Source of the DNA: an uncultured Eubacteriales bacterium | GTDB taxonomy: Bacteria; Bacillota; Clostridia; Oscillospirales; CAG-272 | DNA length: 22,951 bases | Assembly (NCBI GenBank): GCA_934526185.1 | Contig: CAKTAA010000035.1 | Span: 1-22,951, forward strand | Direction: 5' to 3' | In this document: piece after piece, positions 8,086 through 15,731 of the stretch | How the letters are laid out: every line of letters begins with the position of its first letter | Numbering within the stretch: the first letter of the stretch is position 1 | The notes under the pieces: model-generated | The model's database searches: none | The model's input: only the letters and a program-made list of their open reading frames with translations | What the model was told of the DNA's origin: nothing | Program-made: the position numbers and the translations under genes

Positions 8086-8601
8086 TTATTTTTTAAGTTT
8101 TGTTGTATCCGCGACAGTGAAATTCAGTACAAGCACCGCCTCGCTAATAATAAAGAGGAGACAGCACATCTATGAATTCCGGGCAAAGCCTGACGACTTG
8201 TTATTCAGTTCTTTTATAACCTCACGTGTTTCTGTTGCTTACTGACTGTACAATCCTTTATGTGTCACAAGCTCCTGTGCATTCACGCTAATAATATGAG
8301 AAAAAATGGTATCCTAAGGCGCTTCTGTTCTGTCATAATTCCTTTCTGTCATTTCGCTGATACTGGATATAGTGATGCACAAGATAAGATGTCTGACAAA
8401 GTGAACAGAAACATAATACGGAATCGCTATTTTTATGCCAAATCATAATTCTCTCAGCGGACTGCGTTCCGCCTCAATAAGTTTCCTTTACCGTTGATCA
8501 CCGGTGAGTTTTGCGCTGATTTTGCCGACTGTATTCGGCGCGCAGGTTTTACACCATAGCCAGTTCTCCTCATGAGGATACTTTAGAATTTCAATTTTCA
8601 G
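8086..8601 (-). pseudogene. Decayed ThyX-like FAD-dependent thymidylate synthase
   Basis: No intact gene exists here, but a single minus-strand frame from a CTG at 8599-8601 (GGAG about 7 nt upstream) to TAA at 8086-8088 reads like a divergent ThyX family member. It begins LKIEILKYPHEENWLWCKTC, then reads NTVGK, IEAERSPLREL, IPYYVSVHFVRH, ERNYDRTEAP, SVNAQEL and ATETREVIKEL. The frame is broken by five internal stops: TAA 8488-8490, TGA 8443-8445, TAG 8314-8316, TAA 8239-8241 and TAG 8170-8172. All matching blocks stay in the same frame, so decay was by substitution or in-frame change rather than frameshift. The start codon also appears mutated from ATG to CTG. The length (172 codons) is close to that of the family. 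The C-terminal third is the most degraded. The product would have methylated dUMP using methylene-THF and FAD. Confidence 0.72.
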
Positions 8602-8714
8602 ATTTTACTCCGTCAAAAGTCACAAATCTCGTCCGGCAGCAGTCTGCAGTATCCTTTTCATTCGGTTTGCAACGCCTGGCAAAACACAGAAACTTCCCGT
8701 TTCCGCCGAAAACA

Positions 8715-9332
8715 TTAAAGCTCTACATCAATTCTTCTGTCTTTATAATAGAATTCTCGGTCATGTTCGTCTATTTCACGCAGAATCCGACACGGGTTTC
8801 CCACCGCTACCACATTTGCAGGAATATCCTTTGTGACAACGCTGCCTGCTCCGATTACTGTATTGTCGCCTATTGTAACACCAGGCAAAATACACGCGCC
8901 CGCCCCGATCCATACATTGTTTCCTATGCGGACGGTAATGTTATACTGATATGCCTGCCGGCGAAGTTCTGTCTCTATCGGATGTCCGGCAGTTGCGATA
9001 ACCACATTCGGCCCAAACATACAGTTGTCTCCGATAAAAATTTCGCCGTCATCTACAAGTGTAAAATTGAAATTGCAGTATACGTTGCTGCCCATATGTA
9101 CATGCTTTCCGCCCCAGTTGGCGTGAAGCGGCGGCTCAATATAACAATTTTCCCCGATGTCTCCGAACATCTCGTTTAGAAGCTCTTTGCGCCGTTCCGT
9201 TTCGCCAGGTCTTGTTGCATTGTAATCATACAGTTTATCAAGACATTCCTGCTGCGCTCTCAGAATATTTGTATCACCTGGGAGGTACAGTTTTCCGCTC
9301 ATCATTCTTTGCAGTACTTGTCCGTTGTTCAT
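8715..9332 (-). CDS. maa: Maltose/galactoside O-acetyltransferase family protein
   Basis: 205 aa. The ATG at 9332 was chosen over one at 9386: AAAGGATG sits 6 nt upstream, and the protein then opens with the family's N-terminal pattern (MMSGKLYLPGD). A helical mac/maltose-transacetylase domain (about 1-60) is followed by left-handed beta-helix hexapeptide repeats (IFIGDN, VRIGNNVWIGAGA, VTIGDNTVIGAGSVVT). The catalytic His is in ATAGHP. The ending DIPANVVAVGNPCRILREI is typical. The family transfers acetyl from acetyl-CoA to a sugar hydroxyl in the cytoplasm. Here the acceptor is unknown, and the symbol reflects family only. It lies 100 bp downstream of cls and ends before the pseudogene region. 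Confidence 0.88.
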   Translation of the reverse strand: MNNGQVLQRMMSGKLYLPGDTNILRAQQECLDKLYDYNATRPGETERRKELLNEMFGDIGENCYIEPPLHANWGGKHVHMGSNVYCNFNFTLVDDGEIFIGDNCMFGPNVVIATAGHPIETELRRQAYQYNITVRIGNNVWIGAGACILPGVTIGDNTVIGAGSVVTKDIPANVVAVGNPCRILREIDEHDREFYYKDRRIDVEL

Positions 9333-9432
9333 ATAAATCATCCTTTCTGCACGATTCCGCAGCTCCTTATATGCTACGTTCTGCATATTTCCGGCGTTTT
9401 ATCACCGCCTATATCATTTTTTACTACGAAGC

Positions 9433-10971
9433 TTACATCAGAGGGGCGAACAAACGGAAAATATTTTGCAGGCATTTGATCAAAAAATGTCCCCGACAAT
9501 CAGCCATGGTAATTTGCTGGCATTCGTCAAGTGTCGCGATAAAATCCTCATAAACTTCTTTGACAGCTTTGCTTCCATACAGCCGTACACCGCATTCAAA
9601 ATGAAGATACAGACTTCTGAAGTCCATGTTGGTTGTTCCGACGGTTGCACTTTTATCATCCGACACAAAGGTTTTTGAGTGAATAAAGCCCTGTGAATAT
9701 TCATATATTTTGACGCCCGCGTCGATTAGCTCCCTGTAGTATGACCGGGTTGTCATATGAACAAACCATTTGTCCGGCTGGTGCGGTGTTACGATTCTGA
9801 CATCTACTCCGCTTTTTGCTGCCAATGTCAGCGCAGAAAGCATACTGTCATCTATGATCAGGTACGGTGTGCTGATGTATACATACCGTTTAGCGTTGTT
9901 GATCATTTGCAGGTAAACATGTTCTCCTACGTTCTCGCGGTCAGTGGGACTATCAGCGTACGGCTGAACAAAACCATCGTTTGCTTTGACAAGCGCATTT
10001 GGACTTCCGCACGGGTAATATTTCCGATAATCTTCCTTTGTATTGTTACAAATCTCCCACATCTGTAGGAAGATAAGGGTAAAGCTCCACGCTGCTTTCC
10101 CTTCCACCATGATGGAAGCGTCCTTCCAATGACCATATTTTTCGCAGGCATTGATATACTCGTCAGCAAGATTGATACCGCCGGTGAACGCAACCGTCCC
10201 ATCGATGACTGCAATTTTTCGGTGATCGCGGTTATTCTGAAGGCTTGAAAGACGCGGGCGAAAGGAGTTAAATACCGTGCACTGTATTCCGCAACTCCGA
10301 AGCTGCCTCGGATAATCGTTCGGGAGGAGCAGAAAGCATCCCATATCATCGTACATTACCCGTACCTCTACGCCCTCTTTCACTTTTTCTTTCAGAATTT
10401 TCAAGATTGAATTCCACATAATACCTTCATGAATGATAAAGTATTCTAAAAAGATATACCGTTTTGCATCCCGTAGCTTTTCAAGAAGGCATTTAAATTT
10501 TTCCTCCCCCGGTGAAAGATATTTTGTCTTTGTGTTCTGATATACAGGAAAGCCTGCAAATTTTTGCAGATAATTGATCTGCGGTACACAATCCGGCACC
10601 GCTTTGCAAGCCTCCTCATATTCATCACCCGGCAACAGAAACAGCGGTTGGCTTTTCTTTACAATCACTGAAAGCTTCTTCTGAAATTTTCTCGGTGAAC
10701 TTTGTACACGGAAGAGCAGATAAAAGAGACCGCCGAAAACGGGAAAAAGCAGAATCAGAAATACCCATATCAGCTTATATGCAGCTTTGCCCTTCCAATT
10801 GATCGCATGCAATGCGGCCAGCAGGCTGAGAACATTCAGTCCCATAGATACGTATACCGATGTTCTCGTCCCGCTGACGACCAGATACAGGATAACCGCT
10901 ATCTGCAGCGCAATCAGCAGTATGACAAAAATTCGCCTCCGGAATAGCTTTTTTAACCATTTCTGCTTCAT
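9433..10971 (-). CDS. cls: Cardiolipin synthase (phospholipase D family)
   Basis: 512 aa from the ATG at 10971, with AAAGGA about 8 nt upstream; a TTG at 10977 is in frame but less likely. Two N-terminal membrane helices lie at about 13-33 and 40-57, with a third hydrophobic stretch at about 65-87. Two PLD domains follow with both HKD motifs intact: HRKIAVID (H250, K252, D257) and HSKTFVSD (H431, K433, D438), each followed by the expected GG-x-N or GTTN-x-D segment. The enzyme condenses two phosphatidylglycerol molecules into cardiolipin and glycerol at the membrane. It begins 24 bp after the Ca2+ ATPase stop and is probably co-transcribed with it. Confidence 0.93.
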   Translation of the reverse strand: MKQKWLKKLFRRRIFVILLIALQIAVILYLVVSGTRTSVYVSMGLNVLSLLAALHAINWKGKAAYKLIWVFLILLFPVFGGLFYLLFRVQSSPRKFQKKLSVIVKKSQPLFLLPGDEYEEACKAVPDCVPQINYLQKFAGFPVYQNTKTKYLSPGEEKFKCLLEKLRDAKRYIFLEYFIIHEGIMWNSILKILKEKVKEGVEVRVMYDDMGCFLLLPNDYPRQLRSCGIQCTVFNSFRPRLSSLQNNRDHRKIAVIDGTVAFTGGINLADEYINACEKYGHWKDASIMVEGKAAWSFTLIFLQMWEICNNTKEDYRKYYPCGSPNALVKANDGFVQPYADSPTDRENVGEHVYLQMINNAKRYVYISTPYLIIDDSMLSALTLAAKSGVDVRIVTPHQPDKWFVHMTTRSYYRELIDAGVKIYEYSQGFIHSKTFVSDDKSATVGTTNMDFRSLYLHFECGVRLYGSKAVKEVYEDFIATLDECQQITMADCRGHFLIKCLQNIFRLFAPLM

Positions 10972-10995
10972 ATTCAAAATCCTTTGTTACAGCCT

Positions 10996-13623
10996 TTATT
11001 TGCTGTGTTTTATCAGTCCGATCGCTTTTGAAATTTCCATTACTACAACTGGGACAAGAATGAGACCGATTCCGATAAGATATGTCGTTGCGGGCAGTGT
11101 TGTCAGTCCGAAAGCGACAGAAGCCGGAGTAAACATAACAAGAGCTACCAGCGCCGTCGAAATCAGCGCCGCAATATTCAGCTTACGGTTGGAAAAAATG
11201 CCGATAGAAAACAGCGAATGCTCGGATCGCATATTAAATGCCTGAACAACCTGTGTCATCGACAGAACGAAAAATGCCATCGTCTGGCCGCCTTCAAGCG
11301 TTCCCGTCGCATTTTCACCGATAATAAAGCCGATTAGCGTAAGAAGTGCGAACATAACGCCCTGAAGTACAACGCGTAGGCCCAAACCGTGTGCAAAAAT
11401 TCCCTCATTTTTCGGTTTCGGCTTCTGATCCATGATATCCTTCTCCACAGGCTCCATGCCCAATGCTATCGCCGGCATACTGTCGGTGACCAGATTAATC
11501 CAGAGAAGCTGCATAGATAAAAGTGGCGATTTGTGCCAGAGTATCATGGCAAAGAATACTGTCAGCACCTCTCCAATATTCGTTCCGAGCAGAAATCCGA
11601 CCACCTTCCGGATATTCGCGTAAATGCCGCGCCCCTCGCGAACCGCGTCCACTATTGTTGCAAAATTATCGTCTGTCAGCGTCATATCCGCCGCGCCCTT
11701 CGCGACGTCTGTTCCCGTAATTCCCATTGCACAACCGATATCTGCCGCTTTCAGCGCCGGTGCGTCGTTGACGCCGTCTCCAGTCATCGACACAACTTCT
11801 CCGCGTCTCTGCCATGCCTGGACAATCCGAATCTTATTTTCCGGAGAAACCCTTGCGTAAACAGATATGTTGTCCACCTGTTCGTCGAGCGCCGCATCAT
11901 CCATGGCATCAAGCTGGGCTCCCGTAACGGCAGCATCTCCCTCCCGGAGGATGCCAAGCTCCCGGGCAATGGCCGAGGCTGTAACCACATGGTCACCTGT
12001 AATCATAACAGGACGGATTCCGGCTTTGCTGCACACGGCGACAGCCTCTTTTGCCTCAGGACGCGGCGGATCTATCATGCCGACAAGTCCCATAAACGTA
12101 AGATTGTTTTCCAGATTCTCAGGTGTTATGCTCTCAGGCATACTCTCTGTTTCCTTAAATGCAACCGCAAGCACGCGAAGCGCTTCCCCGCTCATGCGAT
12201 CATTAAGCTGCGCGGCTTTTTCAATATCACCGGATACGCAGCGAGAGGCAAGCATGTCAAACGCTCCCTTGACGATTACAATATATTTGTCTCCTGCGCG
12301 GTTGACCGTAGTCATCAACTTTCGGTCTGAATCAAATGGTATTTCGGCCATTCTTGGATTTTCCTGATTTAATTTTTCTTTCGGCATACCGTTGCGCATA
12401 GCCGCCAGAACAATCGCCGTTTCGGTCGGATCTCCGATATGTCGTTCATTATTTTCCTCAATTATCACCGAACCGTTTGAGCACAGCGTCGCATAGGCCA
12501 GAAGCTTTTTGACTGCCTCTGAATTTCCAGACGAAATCTTCTCTTCCTCTTTTCCGTCGACAAAGGCCCTGACCAGCGTCATTCTGTTCTGCGTAAGCGT
12601 CCCAGTTTTATCTGAACAGATAACAGACGCGCTTCCGAGTGTCTCCACTGCCGGAAGACGCCGAATAATAGCATTTTTCTTTACCATACGCTGTACGCCG
12701 ATAGAAAGAACAATTGTCACAATTGCGGGAAGCCCCTCCGGTATGGCAGAAACAGCGAGTGAAACAGAAGTCATAAAAATCTGCATCACCTCAATATCGT
12801 TAAGAAGGCCAATGACAAAAATTACTGCGCATGCAGCAAGCGCGACAATGCCCAGGTATTTGCCAAGCGATGCGAGTTTTTTCTGCAGCGGCGTCTGAAT
12901 TTCGTCGTTTCCTTCGAGAAGGTTAGCGATTTTGCCCATCTCAGTCTCCATGCCGGTTCCGGTAACAACCGCAGTCGCCGTACCATAGGTGATACTGCAT
13001 CCGGAAAACACCATGTTTGTTCTATCGCCGAGCGGCGCCTGTTCTTCTATCTCAGCTTCCGCGTTCTTTTCAGATGGAACAGATTCGCCCGTCAGGGCCG
13101 ATTCCTCAGATTTCAGAGAGGAGGACTGCAGCAGACGCGCATCAGCCGGAACAAAATCGCCTGCTTCCAGCTTGATGATATCGCCTGGAACGAGCTCCGA
13201 AGCGTCTATCACCTTTTCCGTTCCGTTCCGGATGACACGGGCGTGCGGAGCAGACATGCTTTTCAAAGCATCCAACGCCTTTTCTGCCTTGCTTTCCTGC
13301 ATAACTCCCATTACCGCATTCAATATAACGATCAGCAGTATCAGCGCAGGTTCAAAAAATTCTTTCGGTTCTCCCTCATAACAGGCGATGCCAAACGAAA
13401 TTGCTGCCGCTGCTATCAGGATTAAGATCATTACATCTTTGAATTGATCGAAAAAGCGTGACAGATTTGTCTTTTTCTTTTTCTCTCTCAGTTTATTTTC
13501 TCCATATTTCTCAGCCCGTATGGCTACTTCGGACTCTTGCAGTCCATTCGTCGGATCGGTATTCAATTTATGCACTGTTTGTTCCCTGTTTAAATGGTGT
13601 AATGTCATGATCAGCAGGTTCAT
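10996..13623 (-). CDS. P-type cation ATPase, calcium-transporting type (PIIA)
   Basis: 875 aa, full length for the family. The start at 13623 has GGAAAGGA immediately upstream; an ATG at 13608 is an alternative without a good site. An N-terminal cation ATPase domain (about 8-70) is followed by the actuator TGES (178-181), the M4 ion-binding motif IPEGLPA (294-300), the phosphorylation motif DKTGTLT (D338), the hinge GDGVNDAPALKAADIG and, in M6, NLVTD. The PEGLPA and NLVTD pair is that of Ca2+ pumps of the PacL/YloB/PMR1 group; Mn2+ or other divalent ions are possible. The gene would export Ca2+ from the cytoplasm. It heads an apparent operon with cls, and a palindrome overlies its predicted -10. 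Confidence 0.93.
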   Translation of the reverse strand: MNLLIMTLHHLNREQTVHKLNTDPTNGLQESEVAIRAEKYGENKLREKKKKTNLSRFFDQFKDVMILILIAAAAISFGIACYEGEPKEFFEPALILLIVILNAVMGVMQESKAEKALDALKSMSAPHARVIRNGTEKVIDASELVPGDIIKLEAGDFVPADARLLQSSSLKSEESALTGESVPSEKNAEAEIEEQAPLGDRTNMVFSGCSITYGTATAVVTGTGMETEMGKIANLLEGNDEIQTPLQKKLASLGKYLGIVALAACAVIFVIGLLNDIEVMQIFMTSVSLAVSAIPEGLPAIVTIVLSIGVQRMVKKNAIIRRLPAVETLGSASVICSDKTGTLTQNRMTLVRAFVDGKEEEKISSGNSEAVKKLLAYATLCSNGSVIIEENNERHIGDPTETAIVLAAMRNGMPKEKLNQENPRMAEIPFDSDRKLMTTVNRAGDKYIVIVKGAFDMLASRCVSGDIEKAAQLNDRMSGEALRVLAVAFKETESMPESITPENLENNLTFMGLVGMIDPPRPEAKEAVAVCSKAGIRPVMITGDHVVTASAIARELGILREGDAAVTGAQLDAMDDAALDEQVDNISVYARVSPENKIRIVQAWQRRGEVVSMTGDGVNDAPALKAADIGCAMGITGTDVAKGAADMTLTDDNFATIVDAVREGRGIYANIRKVVGFLLGTNIGEVLTVFFAMILWHKSPLLSMQLLWINLVTDSMPAIALGMEPVEKDIMDQKPKPKNEGIFAHGLGLRVVLQGVMFALLTLIGFIIGENATGTLEGGQTMAFFVLSMTQVVQAFNMRSEHSLFSIGIFSNRKLNIAALISTALVALVMFTPASVAFGLTTLPATTYLIGIGLILVPVVVMEISKAIGLIKHSK

Positions 13624-13650
13624 TCCTTTCCAAATTTCGATAAGTTTCGC

Positions 13651-13688
13651 ATGGTATAGAGTATACCATAATATTATATAAAAAGCAA
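13651..13688 (-). promoter_or_regulatory. Promoter with operator-like palindrome for the Ca2+ ATPase
   Basis: A perfect interrupted palindrome, ATGGTATAGAGTATACCAT (13651-13669, 8-bp arms, 3-bp centre), lies 28 bp upstream of the ATPase start. On the minus strand it contains TATACT (13660-13665), a good -10, with TTGCTT (13683-13688) as a weak -35 after 17 bp. A regulator bound to the palindrome would block the promoter. Confidence 0.55.
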
Positions 13689-13923
13689 TATTTTCATAAC
13701 TTCCGGCGACCGTCCTTCTTTCATTCGTGAGTTTCTTAAATTATGTGTCAGTTTGGATTGTAATAATCAGCCTTCTATAATAAAAATGGATATGCTTTCT
13801 TTATTATTCTGCATTTCAAATATTTTGGGCAGAGTTTTTCTGACAAGGTAACGTTGCTCGGCCGAAAAAGTGCACGCCGGCAAGCAAAGTTCTGAGTTTT
13901 TTCGCACCTTGAATTTCCATCAC
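13689..13923. other. Intergenic stretch with no supported gene
   Basis: Together with the promoter segment this gap between the sensor kinase and the ATPase is 300 bp. I see no clean terminator after the kinase and no homologous coding sequence. The only open frame is a 34-codon ATG frame (13816-13920, minus) directly after the kinase stop, which I do not consider supported. Confidence 0.5.
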
Positions 13924-15612
13924 TCACTCTTTATCGGAGGATAACATGCAATCCTCCGGAAACAGAATCCGAACAGTGGTCCCTTGATTCAGTACACTGT
14001 CCAGCATCACGGACGCTCTGTGGTAGGCAGCGCCGTGTTTAACAATTGACAAACCAAGTCCAGTACCGTCGACATCTTTTGAGTGACTTTTATCAACGCG
14101 GTAAAAACGTTCAAATACCCTTTTTTGCTCTCCCTGAGGAATGCCGATGCCAGTGTCGGCTACAATAAATTCAATTTCCTTCTGTTCGCGCTGAACACTT
14201 ATATCGACGCGTCCGCCTGGCCGGTTATACTTTATGGCATTGTCGCAGAGGTTATATATCATCTCTTCCAGTATCTGCCGCACACCGTTTATCGAAACGG
14301 ATTCCCCGCTTACCGATATCTCTACCTGTCCAGCTGCTGCAGTTTTGCTCAGTCTTGCCGAAACCTCCTGCGCAAGTTCCAGTAAATTAACGGTTTCTTT
14401 GGGCTGTGGCATTGTTTCCTCCTCATCAAGCTGCGACAGCCGTATGATATCTCCCACTAAGGATATAAGTTTTCCTGCCTCTTTATGGATTAAATCCGCA
14501 AAGCGCGCCGTATCCTCAGGTTTCGCCAATCCGTTTTTAATGATCTCAGCAAAACCAGAGATGGAGGTAAGCGGCGTTTTCAGCTCGTGTGAAACGTTCG
14601 CTGTGAATTCTCTTCTGAGATATTCCCTTTGCTCTTTTTCCGTGATATCCAGAATTACAATCACTGCACCGGCAATGCTTCTGTCACGGTAAACCGGATT
14701 GCCTATTACCTGATATATGCGGCCTTCCATCTCCATCTTTTGTTCGCTATGATTTCCCTTAATTGCTTCCTCAATGCTCCCACGAAATTGTTCACTGCGG
14801 TTCAGCGTCAAAACGCTCTGACCGATTTCTGCTTTCTCAGTTCCCAACAGTTTGAGAGCGCTGTGATTATACGATAGCAGATCTGTATTTCTGTCAACTA
14901 CCAGAAATCCCTCAGCCATATTTTCGGTAATTGCGGAAATTTCCTGGCGTGCCCGCTTCAGCGCATCGATTCTCTTTTCTATTTCTCTATTCTGAGAGGA
15001 CATGCGCCGGAGAAGCGGTGTCAGCTCGTCATACGTTTCCGCCTCCTCCGGATGTTCCGGATCAATTGAGTTAATTGGCCGGACAATGCTTTTGGACAGA
15101 CGGGAGGCTAAAAAAGCCGAGGCGCCGATAACAAGAAGTATAACCACTGTTACCGGCCGAACAAGGCCAATCAAGATTGCCCATACGGAATATTGCGTTC
15201 CCGCCACTCTTAAAACGGTACCGTCTGTTAATTTTACGGCGTAATACAGCGTACGTTCCGAAAATGTCGACGAATACCGTTCGGCAAATCCGGTTCCGGT
15301 CTTCAAAGCTTCCACAAATTCTTCACGGTTCTCGTGACTTTCCATCATTGCTGCGTCGGCCTTGCTGTCATACATTACAACGCCTGTGGCATCAATCCAT
15401 GTAATACGCTGTCCTTCCGCTACTTCAAGACCGTCAAAAAAAAGCACACCGTTTTTCTCCACGCCCTGTCTTAGATATAACGCTTCACTTTCCAGCTCAG
15501 CCGCATACTGTCCCGAAAAGTAACGATACAGTCCTCCCATAATGAGCAGAAAGCACGCTGCCGTCACAGCGATAGATACGCCAAAAATAACTCTGAAAAT
15601 ACGTGTTCTCAT
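13924..15612 (-). CDS. Membrane sensor histidine kinase, PhoR/WalK-like, with PAS domain
   Basis: 562 aa from the ATG at 15612, with AAAGGAG 9 nt upstream; an in-frame GTG at 15639 overlaps nothing useful. TM1 is at about 8-30, an extracellular domain of about 110 residues follows, and TM2 is at about 143-169. Next come a HAMP-like linker (about 170-215), a PAS domain (about 222-325) with a clear ITENMAEGFLVVD start, and the HisKA H-box FTANVSHELKTPLTSI (H342). The HATPase has an N-box NLCDNAIKYN, G1 DTGIGIP, F-box ERFYRVD and G2 GTGLGLSIVKH. All catalytic residues are present, so it should autophosphorylate and pass phosphate to a response regulator. In PhoPR-like systems the regulator gene normally sits directly upstream. 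Here that position holds alpha-galactosidase and a terminator, so the kinase is an orphan in this window. Confidence 0.93.
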   Translation of the reverse strand: MRTRIFRVIFGVSIAVTAACFLLIMGGLYRYFSGQYAAELESEALYLRQGVEKNGVLFFDGLEVAEGQRITWIDATGVVMYDSKADAAMMESHENREEFVEALKTGTGFAERYSSTFSERTLYYAVKLTDGTVLRVAGTQYSVWAILIGLVRPVTVVILLVIGASAFLASRLSKSIVRPINSIDPEHPEEAETYDELTPLLRRMSSQNREIEKRIDALKRARQEISAITENMAEGFLVVDRNTDLLSYNHSALKLLGTEKAEIGQSVLTLNRSEQFRGSIEEAIKGNHSEQKMEMEGRIYQVIGNPVYRDRSIAGAVIVILDITEKEQREYLRREFTANVSHELKTPLTSISGFAEIIKNGLAKPEDTARFADLIHKEAGKLISLVGDIIRLSQLDEEETMPQPKETVNLLELAQEVSARLSKTAAAGQVEISVSGESVSINGVRQILEEMIYNLCDNAIKYNRPGGRVDISVQREQKEIEFIVADTGIGIPQGEQKRVFERFYRVDKSHSKDVDGTGLGLSIVKHGAAYHRASVMLDSVLNQGTTVRILFPEDCMLSSDKE

Positions 15613-15679
15613 CTGCCGTGTCTCCTTTCTGTCTTTCACTCTCTCATAGTATGATGCTGTAAACCTCTTCCTCAGAACA

Positions 15680-15723
15680 CAAAGACAAGCATTGTCCGTT
15701 TCCTTTCACGGGAACGGACAATG
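15680..15723 (-). terminator. Terminator of the alpha-galactosidase gene
   Basis: A 14-bp stem with one mismatch (15690-15703 with 15710-15723) and a 6-nt loop starts 9 bp after the alpha-galactosidase stop. On the minus strand it is followed by the T-rich stretch CTTGTCTTTG. It isolates the sensor kinase gene from alpha-galactosidase transcription. Confidence 0.75.
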
Positions 15724-15731
15724 CAGAAGTT

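Noticed and set aside
8051..8448. Two short plus-strand open frames (8051-8245 and 8260-8448)
   Set aside because: They lie antisense over the decayed thyX-like gene, whose minus-strand frame carries recognisable family blocks. The plus-strand products look random.
8086..8601. Stop-codon readthrough or recoding (for example selenocysteine) in the thyX-like frame
   Set aside because: The internal stops are TAA, TAG and TGA mixed, and neighbouring genes show normal stop use. The start codon is also damaged, which fits a pseudogene.
11533..12330. 265-codon plus-strand open frame opposite the P-type ATPase
   Set aside because: It is antisense to the conserved phosphorylation and nucleotide-binding domains. 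The product is rich in Arg, His and Cys, as expected of a shadow frame.
13816..13920. 34-codon minus-strand ATG frame directly after the sensor kinase stop
   Set aside because: It is very short, with only a weak AAAGAG upstream and no recognisable features. Chance is likely.
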